Source: Anaeramoeba flamelloides (taxonomy: Eukaryota > Metamonada > Anaeramoebidae). From it: a stretch of DNA of 64,000 bases. Shown piece after piece: positions 23,461 to 34,558 of this stretch (within the stretch, counting starts at the first letter, position 1; every line of letters begins with the position of its first letter). The notes beneath the pieces were generated by a model, which worked only from the letters and a program-made list of their open reading frames with translations, made no database searches and was not told the origin of the DNA. Position numbers and translations under genes: made by a program. The stretch spans positions 11,672,001 through 11,736,000 of the forward strand of contig JANTQA010000032.1 in the NCBI GenBank assembly GCA_027625915.1, given 5' to 3'.

Positions 23461-23931
23461 ACATCAATCCATTTTTTTTGCCTTTTTGTATTTGATTGAA
23501 TTTCTCAAGAAAAAAAAAATCAAAAATTTTGTTTTAGTAACAAAAGAATTTCTTTTTCTTTTTTTTTCTTTTTTCTATTTTTGAAGTTTTCAAAAAACTA
23601 CAACCGTATTAATGAAATCTAATTTTAAACTTTAATAAACTATTTGCATTTTTTTTAAATCATTTTTTTGTTTTTATTGATTTCTCTTAAATTGTGGGCT
23701 TCTAAAAATCCCTCGTAAGACAGATTCTCAGAAAAAGTTTATTTGGTTTACAAGTTTTATCAAAAGAGCTCTGGAAATGTTTTGTACTCTTGGTCTTATG
23801 AATTTCCATCCACAAAAGAATGTTCATCGATAATCATCGACATAGATTTGTCTCATTTTAATGTATATTACAATTGAAAACAAACATAATGAGATACCGT
23901 GCTCTAAAAGTTCAAAGGGATCAAATACCTA

Positions 23932-24126
23932 CATTCAGTTCCACTTTTCACCAACAAACTATCAACGAAATTTAAGTCACAAAAAATTATCAAAAGAAGT
24001 CACATTTTTTAAATTTTTTTTTTTACACAAATTATTTAGCTCTATCTAGAATTTTGTGCCTTGGTTTGGAATTTTTTAGACCTTAATATTTGTTCAGAGT
24101 TTGTTCCTTAAAAGTGGAACTGACTG
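23932..24126. mobile_element. Short non-autonomous TIR element (MITE M1), copy 1, 195 bp
   Basis: Terminal inverted repeats read TTCAGTTCCACTTTT on the left and AAAAGTGGAACTGACTG on the right. The element is flanked by TA on both sides, as expected for Tc1/mariner-type insertion. A second copy of nearly the same length with the same termini is at 62049-62244. There is no coding capacity. Assignment to the Tc1/mariner superfamily rests on the TA flanks and the CAGT start. Confidence 0.8.
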
Positions 24127-24620
24127 TATGATAAATACTCAGGAACAGTAAATTATCAGATTGTTTATGTAAGGATCACACATAGATCAACTAAGTTACC
24201 ACCCTAGAGGGTGTTGAACTATTGTGTTATTTTAAATTCACTCCCCGTGGAGAATTTTTATTCGGAAGAAATTTAACAAAAAAATTACTAATATCAAAGT
24301 TAAAAACTTCCACAACCAAAGAAAATAAAAATTATTTTATAGATTTTTAAAGTAAATTTTTTAAAAAAATGACTTTCAAGTAACAGATCAAATTTGGAAA
24401 CATTTTCACCTTGTAAAAGCAAGGTTTACAACATATTGAAAACATTTTTGATAACTATTTTCTTGTTATATATTTGAAATAGAAATTATGAAACTGTAAA
24501 ATCAAATATTGATAGGATCTTAGGACGAAAAAATTCGGAAAAATAATTTAATATTCTCGAAATTTAGCTATTTTTTAGTAAAACGAATTACATGTGGAGA
24601 AATTTAAATGAAATATATAG

Positions 24621-24660
24621 CCCCCCCCCCCCCCAAAAAAAAAAAAAAAAAAAAAAAAAA
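24621..24660. repeat. Poly-C (14) followed by poly-A (26)
   Basis: A pure C run passes directly into a pure A run. It is one of only two long G/C homopolymers in the window. Confidence 0.95.
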
Positions 24661-24904
24661 GATATCAACCTTTTCACCATTTTTACATAAAAATGTTTAC
24701 CTTAACGTTCCACTCTTAAAAAAGAAATTCGAAAAATGAAAGATCTGGAGTGAATTTTTTTCTAAAAAAACAAAGAGTTTATTTTCAAGAATATTTTTGT
24801 CAATCAAACAAAACATTAATTTTACTTAAAATTATAATTGGTAATGTTTTTTTTAATTGCTCCTATTTTAAGGATTACTAACCGAGAAATTTGAAAGAAA
24901 GGTT

Positions 24905-25405
24905 ATTTTGTATTAGATGTAGGGTCATTATATTTTGGTTCTTAGTCAATTGGGTTTACAGTTTGTATTAATTCTAACAGTGGTTAAAAAAGGAAATTTT
25001 TTGAAATTTATTATTTTTTTTTGTTATAAAACACAAATCGAAGAGCGTAAAACTAATATATTTGCAAGTTTATTTTATAAAAAAATGAACATTGGGGTTT
25101 TAATTGATTTTTTTATTTGTCTTTTCGTTAAATATTTTTTTTTAAAAAAATTAAATTTCAAAAAAGAACGAATTAAAATAAAATGTAGTTAATAATTTGA
25201 ATTAAAAACTCACAAACCACATTTTTTTTTATCTTTCCTTCCAAAGTTTTGGCCGTACACTCTTCGATTTGTATTTTTACAAAAAAAAATATTTAAATTT
25301 CAAAAAATTTCCTTTTTTATCCATTATTAGAATTAATACAAACTAAAAAAATCAATTGGCTAAGAACCAAAATAAAATGCACTTACACCAAATACAATAT
25401 AATAT
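24905..25405. mobile_element. Foldback/MITE-like element M2 with arms of about 150 bp
   Basis: The left arm (about 24905-25055) and the reverse complement of the right arm (about 25255-25405) share TATTTTGGTTCTTAG-CAATTG, GTTTGTATTAATTCTAA, AAAAAAGGAAATTTTTTGAA and ACAAATCGAAGAG. The 200-bp centre is not symmetrical. No transposase frame is visible. The arms differ at a moderate number of positions, so the insertion is not recent. Target duplication is unclear because the ends fade into AT-rich sequence. Confidence 0.8.
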
Positions 25406-28400
25406 TTTTTTTTTTAAATTAGTTTTTGTATACCTTAAATCATGTGAACCCCTTTAAAGATTTTTTCGAGTTTCATTATCTAGAAAAATGAGAAATTTAG
25501 TCAAATTCAATTTCTTTTATAAAAATTAGGTTCGAAAAAAAAAATTTTTTTTATAAATGTGTGAAAAAGCTTGGAGCAATGAAAAAAGTTAAATAACTTT
25601 TTTTTTCAAATCCATCATTTTTTAATTTGGAAAACTTGAAAAAAATTTTAAATTCTCAAAAGATCAAAACAAAATAAAGATATAGATAGTTTAAAAATAG
25701 CTGACCTTTACAAACTGAAATGACTAAACCCGAATAATACTTTAATATGATTTAAATAATCATATATAGAATCACCCAAAAGGAATTTATGTATTAATTT
25801 TGTTAACTAACGATTTACCCCGTAATTATGAAAAGTAATACCTTTTATTGACCAGTTTACTTTCCTTTTAAGGAAGTAAGTACAGTTACGATTTTGAAGA
25901 TTTTTAATTGTGGAATAATTATTGAAAAAGATTTTTTGAGTACCATCAGATATTGAAACTTTGAAACCAAAATCCTATTATTTGCTCTATTCGTGAAAAG
26001 AAAGCGAACCCAGAGTAATTCAGAGTTGAATCCATCATTTTTCGATTTTTTGATTTTTTTTGATTCAATTTTTGGTTTTTATTAAAATTTTGTTTTCGAT
26101 CAAGGGATGTGTTTATATGAACGAGTGAAATTAATCAAAGAGTAAAATAAAAACATACCCGAAAGAGTGTGTATTTGAAACAAATATTTTCTTTTAGAAG
26201 AACAAACATGAAAGATCACTATTCCAAATAAATTTGTTGAAATCAAAAATGAAAAAAAAAAAATCGATAAAAGCCTGTTTTTGAAGATTTGTTGATTTTA
26301 TCTTCTTATTTTATATCAATCCAAACAATTTTTTACCTTGAATTTCTTCTCCCATTACACTTTAGTATTATTTTACAAAATATTTTTTTATATATTTGCT
26401 TTCAAAATTCAATTTACAAATATTTTTATCAAACCAAGCCAAAAAAAAGAATATTATTTCAAAAATTAAAATAAAGTGGTTGAATTCTCGAAATCAAAAT
26501 ATAGTTACAAAATATTCCACACAAAATAAGAGAAAAATTTTGAAAAAAATTTAATCAAAATTATTTTGAGTTTTCCAATTTAATGGCAAAAAAAATAATT
26601 ATCATATCAAACGAACCCATTCAATAAAACCTTACTTTCAAGAAGAATTTCAATAAATAACTGATTTTCTGAATTAAAACTAGAATTAGATGAGTTAAAT
26701 GAAAATATGATTTTTATATTTATTTCGGAACCCCTTCATAAATCAAAAGTAATTGATTTCTCAAAAATTTTCCAAACAAAATTATTTTCATAAAGAATTA
26801 AAAATAAAACCAAATAGAGAAGAAGTAATTGTATCAAATATTATAGATAAGATCAAGTAATAAAATGATTTTTAGTTATTTTTTTTTATTGATATCATTT
26901 TTTTCATTTTTTTGAATCCAATTTTTTAATTGGTATGAAAAAATTTTATACTAGGATACATTCCACTCCCGTATTTATTAAAAAATCAAAGTATTTGGCC
27001 AACGAAATGATTTGAACAATTCAATTTCACATAAATGGTGGCACTCAGAAAATGAAAAATGTACTTACCCTCTTGATGAAAATAATTGAACATCAATATA
27101 TTTCAAAAATATAGAAATAATTTACAAAATAACCAGTTTGTTCATTTTTTATAAAAAAATTTTTTTTAGCAACTAACTTAACCAGTAAATCTCTATTAAA
27201 AAGAAATTTAATCTGATTACTACCTTTTCAGATAAAAAAATAATCTATTAAAATATAAAATGGAAATTGTTCAAAATCTGATATAGTTATTCGAATTAAA
27301 ACTAATGGTGAAAAATTAAAAATATGAAAGGGTTTTTTTTGAATCTAAAAGGGAAAATTTTCAAAGTATGTGATTTCTGAAAAGTTTTTATTTTAAAAAT
27401 ATTTAAATTGAAAATTAACATTGTAAAAAAATCAGGACACAAAAAAATACCTGATTTTTTTTATTTTTGAGAATTTTCATTATTATATTTTTCTGATTTA
27501 TAACTATTGATCAAATTCATAAGAATTTTCTAAGGCTAATAAGGACTCAAATGAGTTTAAAACCTTTTAATGAGAACAAAATCTAATTAAAAATTCGAAA
27601 TTACAATTTCCGAAAGAACCTTCAAGTAGATTATTGTTAAACTCATTACAATACTCTGCTCCAAATTATACTTTACCTAAAGTATAAATTATCTTTCATA
27701 ATATACCGCACGTTTCTTCTTTATAGAGAAGCCCATAGATTGAATAGTCAAGGAAAATAAGGGCGAACCATAAGTATATATTGTATTACTCTCTAAAAGT
27801 TTTATGATTTGAAAAAATAAGATTCAAAAAATATAAAAGATCAAAGGTGATAATTTAACAAAAAAAATGGAGTAAATTTTTGAGAATTTTTTTCACATTA
27901 AAACACAAAAAATTTAAAAAAATTGAGAAAATTTCAAAAATTTTTCAATTCATAATTTAAAACTTAAATAAAACGTCAATAAGTTTACCTTCAAAATTGA
28001 TCTGAACTTTTGTTTACTATTGGGAAGTCGATTAGAAGTTGAATTGGAACAATAAGAAAATACAAAATTACAGATTTTATTTTGAAACATAGATTATAGG
28101 ATTTGGGAACAGGCATTTTTGATCACTAAATCCAAACTAAGTCTTTCTAGAATCTGAAAATGACGAATTATAACTATTTTTTTATCTTTATAATTTTTAA
28201 TGTTATATTTAAAAAATAAGAATTTCTTGGCTTCATAATTTAATATTTTCTATGTTTACACCAGGGTAGTTGAATCTTATTCTTGACACTTAAAACCATT
28301 TTTTCAATAATTTTGTTATCATTCCTTCTCTGATTTACAATTAAATTTTGGAGATATTAATAATCGATCATTTTCACAATTAGTTCCTAATCAAAAAAAG

Positions 28401-29126
28401 GAGATTTCTCAAGCACCCTGAAAACAATTCTGATTAAATATTAGTGGTTATCTCTAAAATTCATAATAATAAAGAGATAAATTACACTAGAAATATACCT
28501 TCTTACTCCTCATTGTTGCTACAGTTTATTCATCAAAAATAATGAATTAGTTTTGATAGACATTCTACTGGAATGATCTTGATGAAATTGAAAATAGAAG
28601 ATTTTAAATGAGGTTTCGGAATTTGATAAAAGTCTTAGTCCTTATTTGAATTCTTATTAACTGAAAAAATTAAGACAACAATTAATAACTGTTTTTCATG
28701 ACACACTAATGAAAATTATTTTTTGTCATTTTTCACATAATCCGAAAATACCAAACTAACACCCTTTATTAAATTAACAAAAACGAACAACAACAAAAAC
28801 TTCAGAAAACAATAACCTTTCTTGAATTGTGTTTCCAAATTAAATGAGTAAAAAAAACCAAGAGTATGTCTATAATGCAATCAAAATAACTCCACAACTT
28901 AATGCGGGCATTCGTAAAATTAATAACTATTTTGATAATTTGGTACAATTTCTTCTTTCGTTTCTTATTTTCTTCAAAAGTCACTCATAATTATATTTCA
29001 ACCAAACAAAAATCACATAAAAAAAATAAAAAAAAATAAAAAAAAACAAGAATTACCACCCATATCGTATTATTTTTTTCAAAGTGAATAATGAGACAGT
29101 AATACATGTCTTTTTTTTTAACCCAG

Positions 29127-31619
29127 AACACGCCTCTTCAATTTTAAATGAAAAAATCGATCCTCCAAACAAAAGACAATCAATGACGAGAATAACAATT
29201 GCAGAACACCGTCTTGCAGAACAAAATTATAACCTTGAAGAAGAATACACAAAGTACGGATTTTTCCTTCCGTCAGTTCCCTCGAATTGTACAATAGATT
29301 TTATAAAAAACAAGATCAAAGTAATACATTTTTTTTTTTTTTTTTTTTTTTTTTAAGAATCGTATGTTTGTTTTTGTAATCTCCATAATTGATACCTGAA
29401 TGCAGATCTTTAATCCTTTTTTGAAATTTTAAACTATAAATTTATATCAAACCCCTGTTAAACAAAACAATTTAAAAGCATTTAAGTCCAAATATTCAGC
29501 AGACACAACCCAACAAAAGAAAAAAGACGCAAAGCTTTATTGTTACAACAAAAATTAGTGCATTGGACTATCTTTCCGAAACAAAAAAAAAATTTTGGAT
29601 CGAAAAGAAGGATTATTTGATAACAAAAAAAACCCACTATAAAAAAGGAACAATTTTTATTACAAACATGCTACTGTTGAAACTAAAACACAAAATGGAT
29701 TCTGAAAGGATAGAAGATCTGAAAAACCAATTTGTAAGTTCTTTTTTTATATTTTTTTTTAAACAACAAACCAAGATCGAAAAGAAAAAAACAGAAAACA
29801 AAAAAAAATAAGGAACAATTAATTGTCTTTTGTGAAAGGTTAATAATTTGATGAAAATGAAATTCTGTTTGGGAAACTAAAAATAGAAATTTGAGATCAA
29901 CCAAACACCCAGTTCAGTAAAAAAAGTGTCAAATTGATTTTAATTGTAAAAACTCTATTTTTTAGAACATTCATATTTACACTGCACTAGTATGAAAAAA
30001 TAAAATTTCAAATTCCAAGTTAGACAAAACTACTACTCCAATTATCATTTCGTGTTTTTTAATAGAGTTTATTTACAATATAATCAACAGTCCAGTTCTT
30101 AAAAATCTTAAGGCTGTTGAATTTATTGTTGTTAATAATTCTACGATTTTTAAAAGTCTCTTGTCAAGAAAAGAAGGTCTATTTTGGGGTAAAAATTTTT
30201 AAATGGATGTGACAATGAATTTTCCTTAAACTCAACTTTAGGAGACTTTTTTGAAGAGATAATAACTAATAGTTTTGAAAACACTCTACTCATCTAATAA
30301 AAAACTGGAACACATAAAAAAAATAACTGATGATAAATATTGAAAGTGTTCCGTAGAGTGCTGTAGAGTGCCTAGCTTTTCCAGAATTCAAAAAAAATAT
30401 TTTTTCCAATTTAAAAGAACAAATAACTCTTTAACAATCCAAATAATTGATTCCCTATTTGAAAGACATTCTTCAGATTTAAAATAATTTTAAAATATAA
30501 TAAAATAACCTCTTAGCTAGAAGCAAAAAAATTTTCAAATTTTTTACTATTAAATTTGAAAAATTTCTTCTTAGAAAATTGGATTTTTCAACTTAAAATG
30601 TAAAATATCTTTAAAAATATTTTTTGATCAAAGATCCTTTATTAACCAATAGTGTTTGTTCTAATTGGAGTTATTAAAAAGGGTAAAATTAGCAAATATT
30701 TAATTTTTTTTTGAAAAAAATTTTTTCATGATCGTGAAGTGTAAAAATGAAGGTCTTAAAAAATCAATTTTTTTCGAAAAAAACTCTTTTTTATAAGGCT
30801 TTCCAATTTACACTTGTATTAAAGTCATTTGAAAAAAGTATTCCAAAAAAAGATTTTTAAAAAAAAATACTGGAAATAGGTCCATTTAAGTTTATCAACT
30901 ATTTTATAGATACATTTTTTGAACTTTTATCAATTAACCCCTTAGAAAATACTTATGAAAAATCCACCTTTTTGCATTCAATATCATTTATTCGAAAAAG
31001 TTCAAAATTGGCAATTTGATTTTGAAAAAAGTGAAAAATATTTTCATGCGATGTGATCTATTGAAGTTTATCCAATATTTTCTTGAGACTTTTGAAAATT
31101 TTTTGGAATACATTTTTAAAATGACAATATATTATTATTCGAGGTCTTGATAATTTTTCTTTTGAATAATTAAAAAATCTTATTTTAAAAAATGATATAT
31201 CTTTTATAAATTCATCTAAATAAATATACAAAAATTAAATAATAGAATAATTGTGAAGAATATGAAATTATAGATACCAGGAAAGGTAATCATAACCAAT
31301 ATAGCATCGTTTTTAAAAAACATCGGGCTTTTGAATATTATAACAAATATAAAGATCAAATTTTACAAGAATATCAAATTGAACTGGATCGTGTTTTTGA
31401 GAAACAATTAAAAAAAAATAAAAAAAAAATAAATAAGAAGCAAATAAATGATTATAATAAAAAAAAACATGAAGAATTTCTTTATCAGGTTTATAAAAAT
31501 TTCAAAATTTATCAAGAAAGCAACAATGATTATGAAACAATTTGGACGTAAGTATTGCTATATTTTTTTTATTTTGAATTTTCAGATTTCAAAATTTTCA
31601 ATTATTAATTATATATTTA

Positions 31620-31651
<32 letters not shown>

Positions 31652-33432
31652 TCTCCTTAATATTATCCCCCCTCTCTTATACATATATATTGTTGTTAAT
31701 AATTTTATTTTAATGAAGACATTTTCAAAATACAATAAGAGAATTTGGATTTTATGTAATTAATAAAAAAAAGAATACAAAACTATCTATTTTATTGCAT
31801 TCGTTAAGTTTCCATCTGCCAAGCCAACTATTTAAGCCGATAGATGTAATATTTTATTTTAATTCTTTCTTCTCCTTATTATTATTTTTTTAATATCCAC
31901 ACTATCATTTCTATTTAAGAATTCTAACGCAAATTACAAAAATTAAGATTACGTCTTATTTTAATGTGTATTTTATTTTTAATTATTAATATTTTCAGAA
32001 TACACAAAGATATTAGATTCAATGCTCATTCTGAAAGAAATTAGTTGTGTTTTTAACATGATACTAATGAATCCTCAATATGAAGAAATCATAAAATTTA
32101 CTTAATTAAAAAATTAATGTGAAGTGGCCAGTACGTTTTTTACAAAAATTTCAAAACTTTTTTTTTTATTATTGAAGAAAGGCGGTTCAAAAAAATTACC
32201 ACCTGTTTACCATAAGCACTATATTTATGTTGAGAGACATTTCCGTCTTGTTATAATAGAGGATTTCACGATATCTTTGTCAAGCCACGATAAAGTTTCA
32301 AAAATCAACGATTATTTTTATCAAACCACGGCATTGTAGAAAATCGTGACAATCAATAATATCGCGATAATATCACAAATTACGATAATCTTGAAAATCG
32401 TGATAATATCACAAATCGTGATATTCTATAAAATCGCGATAATTGTCTAAAAATCATGATAAATATCGAAATATAGTGAAAAATTAAATTTGAGATATAA
32501 TAGTTGATGGGTTTTTAGGGCTCATTCAACAATAGTTTTAAAAAGAAAAATTTTGTTTGATCAAAAAAGAGATCCTTTCAAAAAAAAGTTATTCTTATAA
32601 AAAACAAAAATAAAAAATCCCTTTTAATCAATATATTATTCAAAATTTTCAAATATCTTTTTCATATTAAATAACTATATAATTTTTTTTTTTTATTTTT
32701 TATATTTTTTTTCTCTCCTCTCAACACATATGCAAATATACATACTTTTTTTGAATATTTATAGGAAATTCGAACGACAAGACATAGAATTCGATTTGAA
32801 AACCAACCACAAAAAGAGAGCGATCTTGAATATATTCAAAGGACATACAATGAATTTTACAGTTATATACAAAAAACTTATTCAAAGCAAGATTGCATAA
32901 CTTTACCAGAAATTAAGAATTTTAATAATTTTAAATTCCCAAATGAAGAACGATTTCAATTGCTTGATAATCAAACAAATACAAAAAAAGAAGAACCGAC
33001 CAAGAAAACTCTATATTCTACCCAAATAAATAAAGATGTTATTGACGAGAATGTAGGAAAGGAAATCAAAAAATTTGGAAAGAAAAAAAAAAGAATAAAA
33101 AGGAAAAATACATATGAAACATCAAAATACTCGCCAGAATCATCATCATCGCCAGAATCATCATCATCGTCAGAATCATCATCAACAGAATCATCGAAAA
33201 CATCAGAAACATCAGAATACTCACCAGAATCATCATCAACATCGCCAGAATCATCATCAACAGAATCGTCATCGTCAGAATCGTCTTCATCCTCGTCTTC
33301 ACCAAATTCCAAAAAAAAAAAAAAAAAAAACCTATTGAGCATGGAGCATTAGATTTAGGACCAACTTGGTATGATGCAGAAAATGATCCGAATACCGATC
33401 TTTTCAATAAATTATTTATCCATATCAACTAA
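29127..33432 (+). CDS. Unrecognised four-exon gene with Ser-rich repeat and frame change at a poly-A run
   Basis: I do not recognise this protein. Exons deduced from open frames and splice sites are 29127-29320 (EHASSILNEKIDPPNK to NKIK, phase-1 entry), 29503-29733 (TQPNKRKKTQSF to IEDLKNQF), 31246-31547 (NNCEEYEIIDTRKG to NNDYETIW) and one from 32782 or 32788 (alternatively 32765) onward. Exons 1 to 3 join in phase 0 with donors GTAATA, GTAAGT and GTAAGT. Exon 4 holds a charged segment, then Ser-Pro-Glu-Ser-Ser repeats (about 33125-33300), then 20 consecutive A. As read, the frame stops at 33352. One frame over, a normal-looking C-terminus runs IEHGALDLGPTWYDAE to a TAA at 33430-33432. Either the A count is off by one or the tail is lost. 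The first exon has no ATG, so an upstream exon is missing. Intron 2 contains repeat R4. The basic, coiled character suggests a nuclear protein, which is inference. Confidence 0.65.
30058..30480 (+). repeat. Repeat R4, copy 1 (intronic)
   Basis: It matches 39252-39735 in the same orientation: AGTTTAT-TACAATATAAT, CCAG-TCTTAAAAA, GGGTAAAAATTTTTAAAT, AATAACTAATAGTTTTGAAA, TGATAAATATT, and AATAATTGATTCCC near the end. At 30340-30400 it carries the CCTAGCTTTTCCAGAATT hairpin arm preceded by GTAGAGTGC units, which is also present at 37.7 kb. It lies in the 1.5-kb intron 2 of the unrecognised gene. Confidence 0.75.
32330..32480. repeat. Cluster of degenerate TATCGCGATA-type palindromic units
   Basis: About ten degenerate units built on ATCGTGATAATATCACAA / ATCGCGATAATAT occur at 15-25 bp spacing, so the block is both tandem and locally palindromic. 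It lies in the third intron of the unrecognised gene, 0.3 kb upstream of exon 4. Confidence 0.7.
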
Positions 33433-34558
33433 AATTATGATTTTATAATAAATTATTTCTTGAGAGAATCTTTATTTCAATTATGATTCTTTTGATTGCA
33501 TGATTTTTTAAAAAATTGTTATTCTTAAAGCAACACTATAAAGTAAAATTAAAATATTAAAATTACAATTGTTTATTTTGAATTTTTTGTTATTTTTTTA
33601 ATCTAAATTACTTCAAATTATTTAAAAGAACTAGGATTTGGTGGGGGTGTTTTTGTGCCATTTGACTCGTAAATTTACCTATCTTTGAAAAAACAACTCA
33701 TTAGTTCATCTTTTACTATTTTTATTTCAAGTATTATTATAATAATTTGATTTCTTTTTAAAATTCACTATTACCTTTTTAAGAATCAACAATTTTTGAA
33801 TAGCACATTCCAAGAACAGCCGTTATCATTTTTTTGGAAACACTGATTTTGATTTTTGAGTTTCATATTTTTTTCTTTTATTTGGATGAAAATGATTACT
33901 TATAAAAACATTAATACTATGCAACTTAAATGTGGTTTTATATTACGTTTGGGAAAATAATAACAAATTGAGTTTTTTTTTTTGCCTATTTTTGATTTTG
34001 GGGGTGTCCAAGTTTTTGGAATGGTGTTTATTTTCAAAAAAACTTTTTTTATAAATTTCTATTTTATGATAACTGATCTTCCAGTCTATTGGACTTATAA
34101 TCATAAATTTGAATTTTAGAAAATTAAAAAATTGGCTTTTTGAACCACTATTAAAACTCTACCAAGTACAAGATCTTTCAGCTAAGAACCCAAATAACAT
34201 GTGGTCACCTTTAGTGCAAGATAATCTTATTTCAAATTTCATAGATTGTTAACCTTAATTAATAGCTTTGCAAAAATTCTAATATATTACAGTTCGATAA
34301 TATTGATATTTTTGAGACATTGGAACTTTGTTAAACGAATTTAATTTTCTTTTTATTACAACGTGTTTTAATTTTGACAAATCTAAGGTGAGACTTCTTT
34401 TTTATGAGAAATTAATTTTCAATTAACATTGAGAACTAAAATTGTGGCTTTTCTTTTAAAATTCAGATATACAGATGTAATATTTAGAGTTTATTTTATG
34501 GAATTTAATGCAATATTTCATTTTTTCATTTTTTAGTTTTTTTTTTTAGTTTTTTTAG
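33433..34558. other. Intergenic spacer before the TBL1-like gene
   Basis: 1.1 kb with no exon or paired repeat found. A TTTTTTTAG immediately precedes the ATG at 34559, which would serve as a splice acceptor, so a 5'UTR exon further upstream is possible. Confidence 0.4.

Larger units (their letters stand above)
23461..29126. other. Gene-free interval of 5.6 kb with two inverted-repeat elements
   Basis: It contains a 195-bp MITE (23932-24126), a 14-C run followed by 26 A (24621-24660), and a foldback element (24905-25405). An inverted fragment of repeat R3 lies near 27980-28030. No supported exon was seen. The promoter and first exon(s) of the gene beginning at 29127 should be in the last few hundred bases, but I could not place them. 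Confidence 0.55.

Noticed and set aside
32971-33342. Reverse-strand Asp-rich frame
   Set aside because: It is the complement of the Ser-repeat codons TCA/TCG/TCC in the forward gene and has no independent support.
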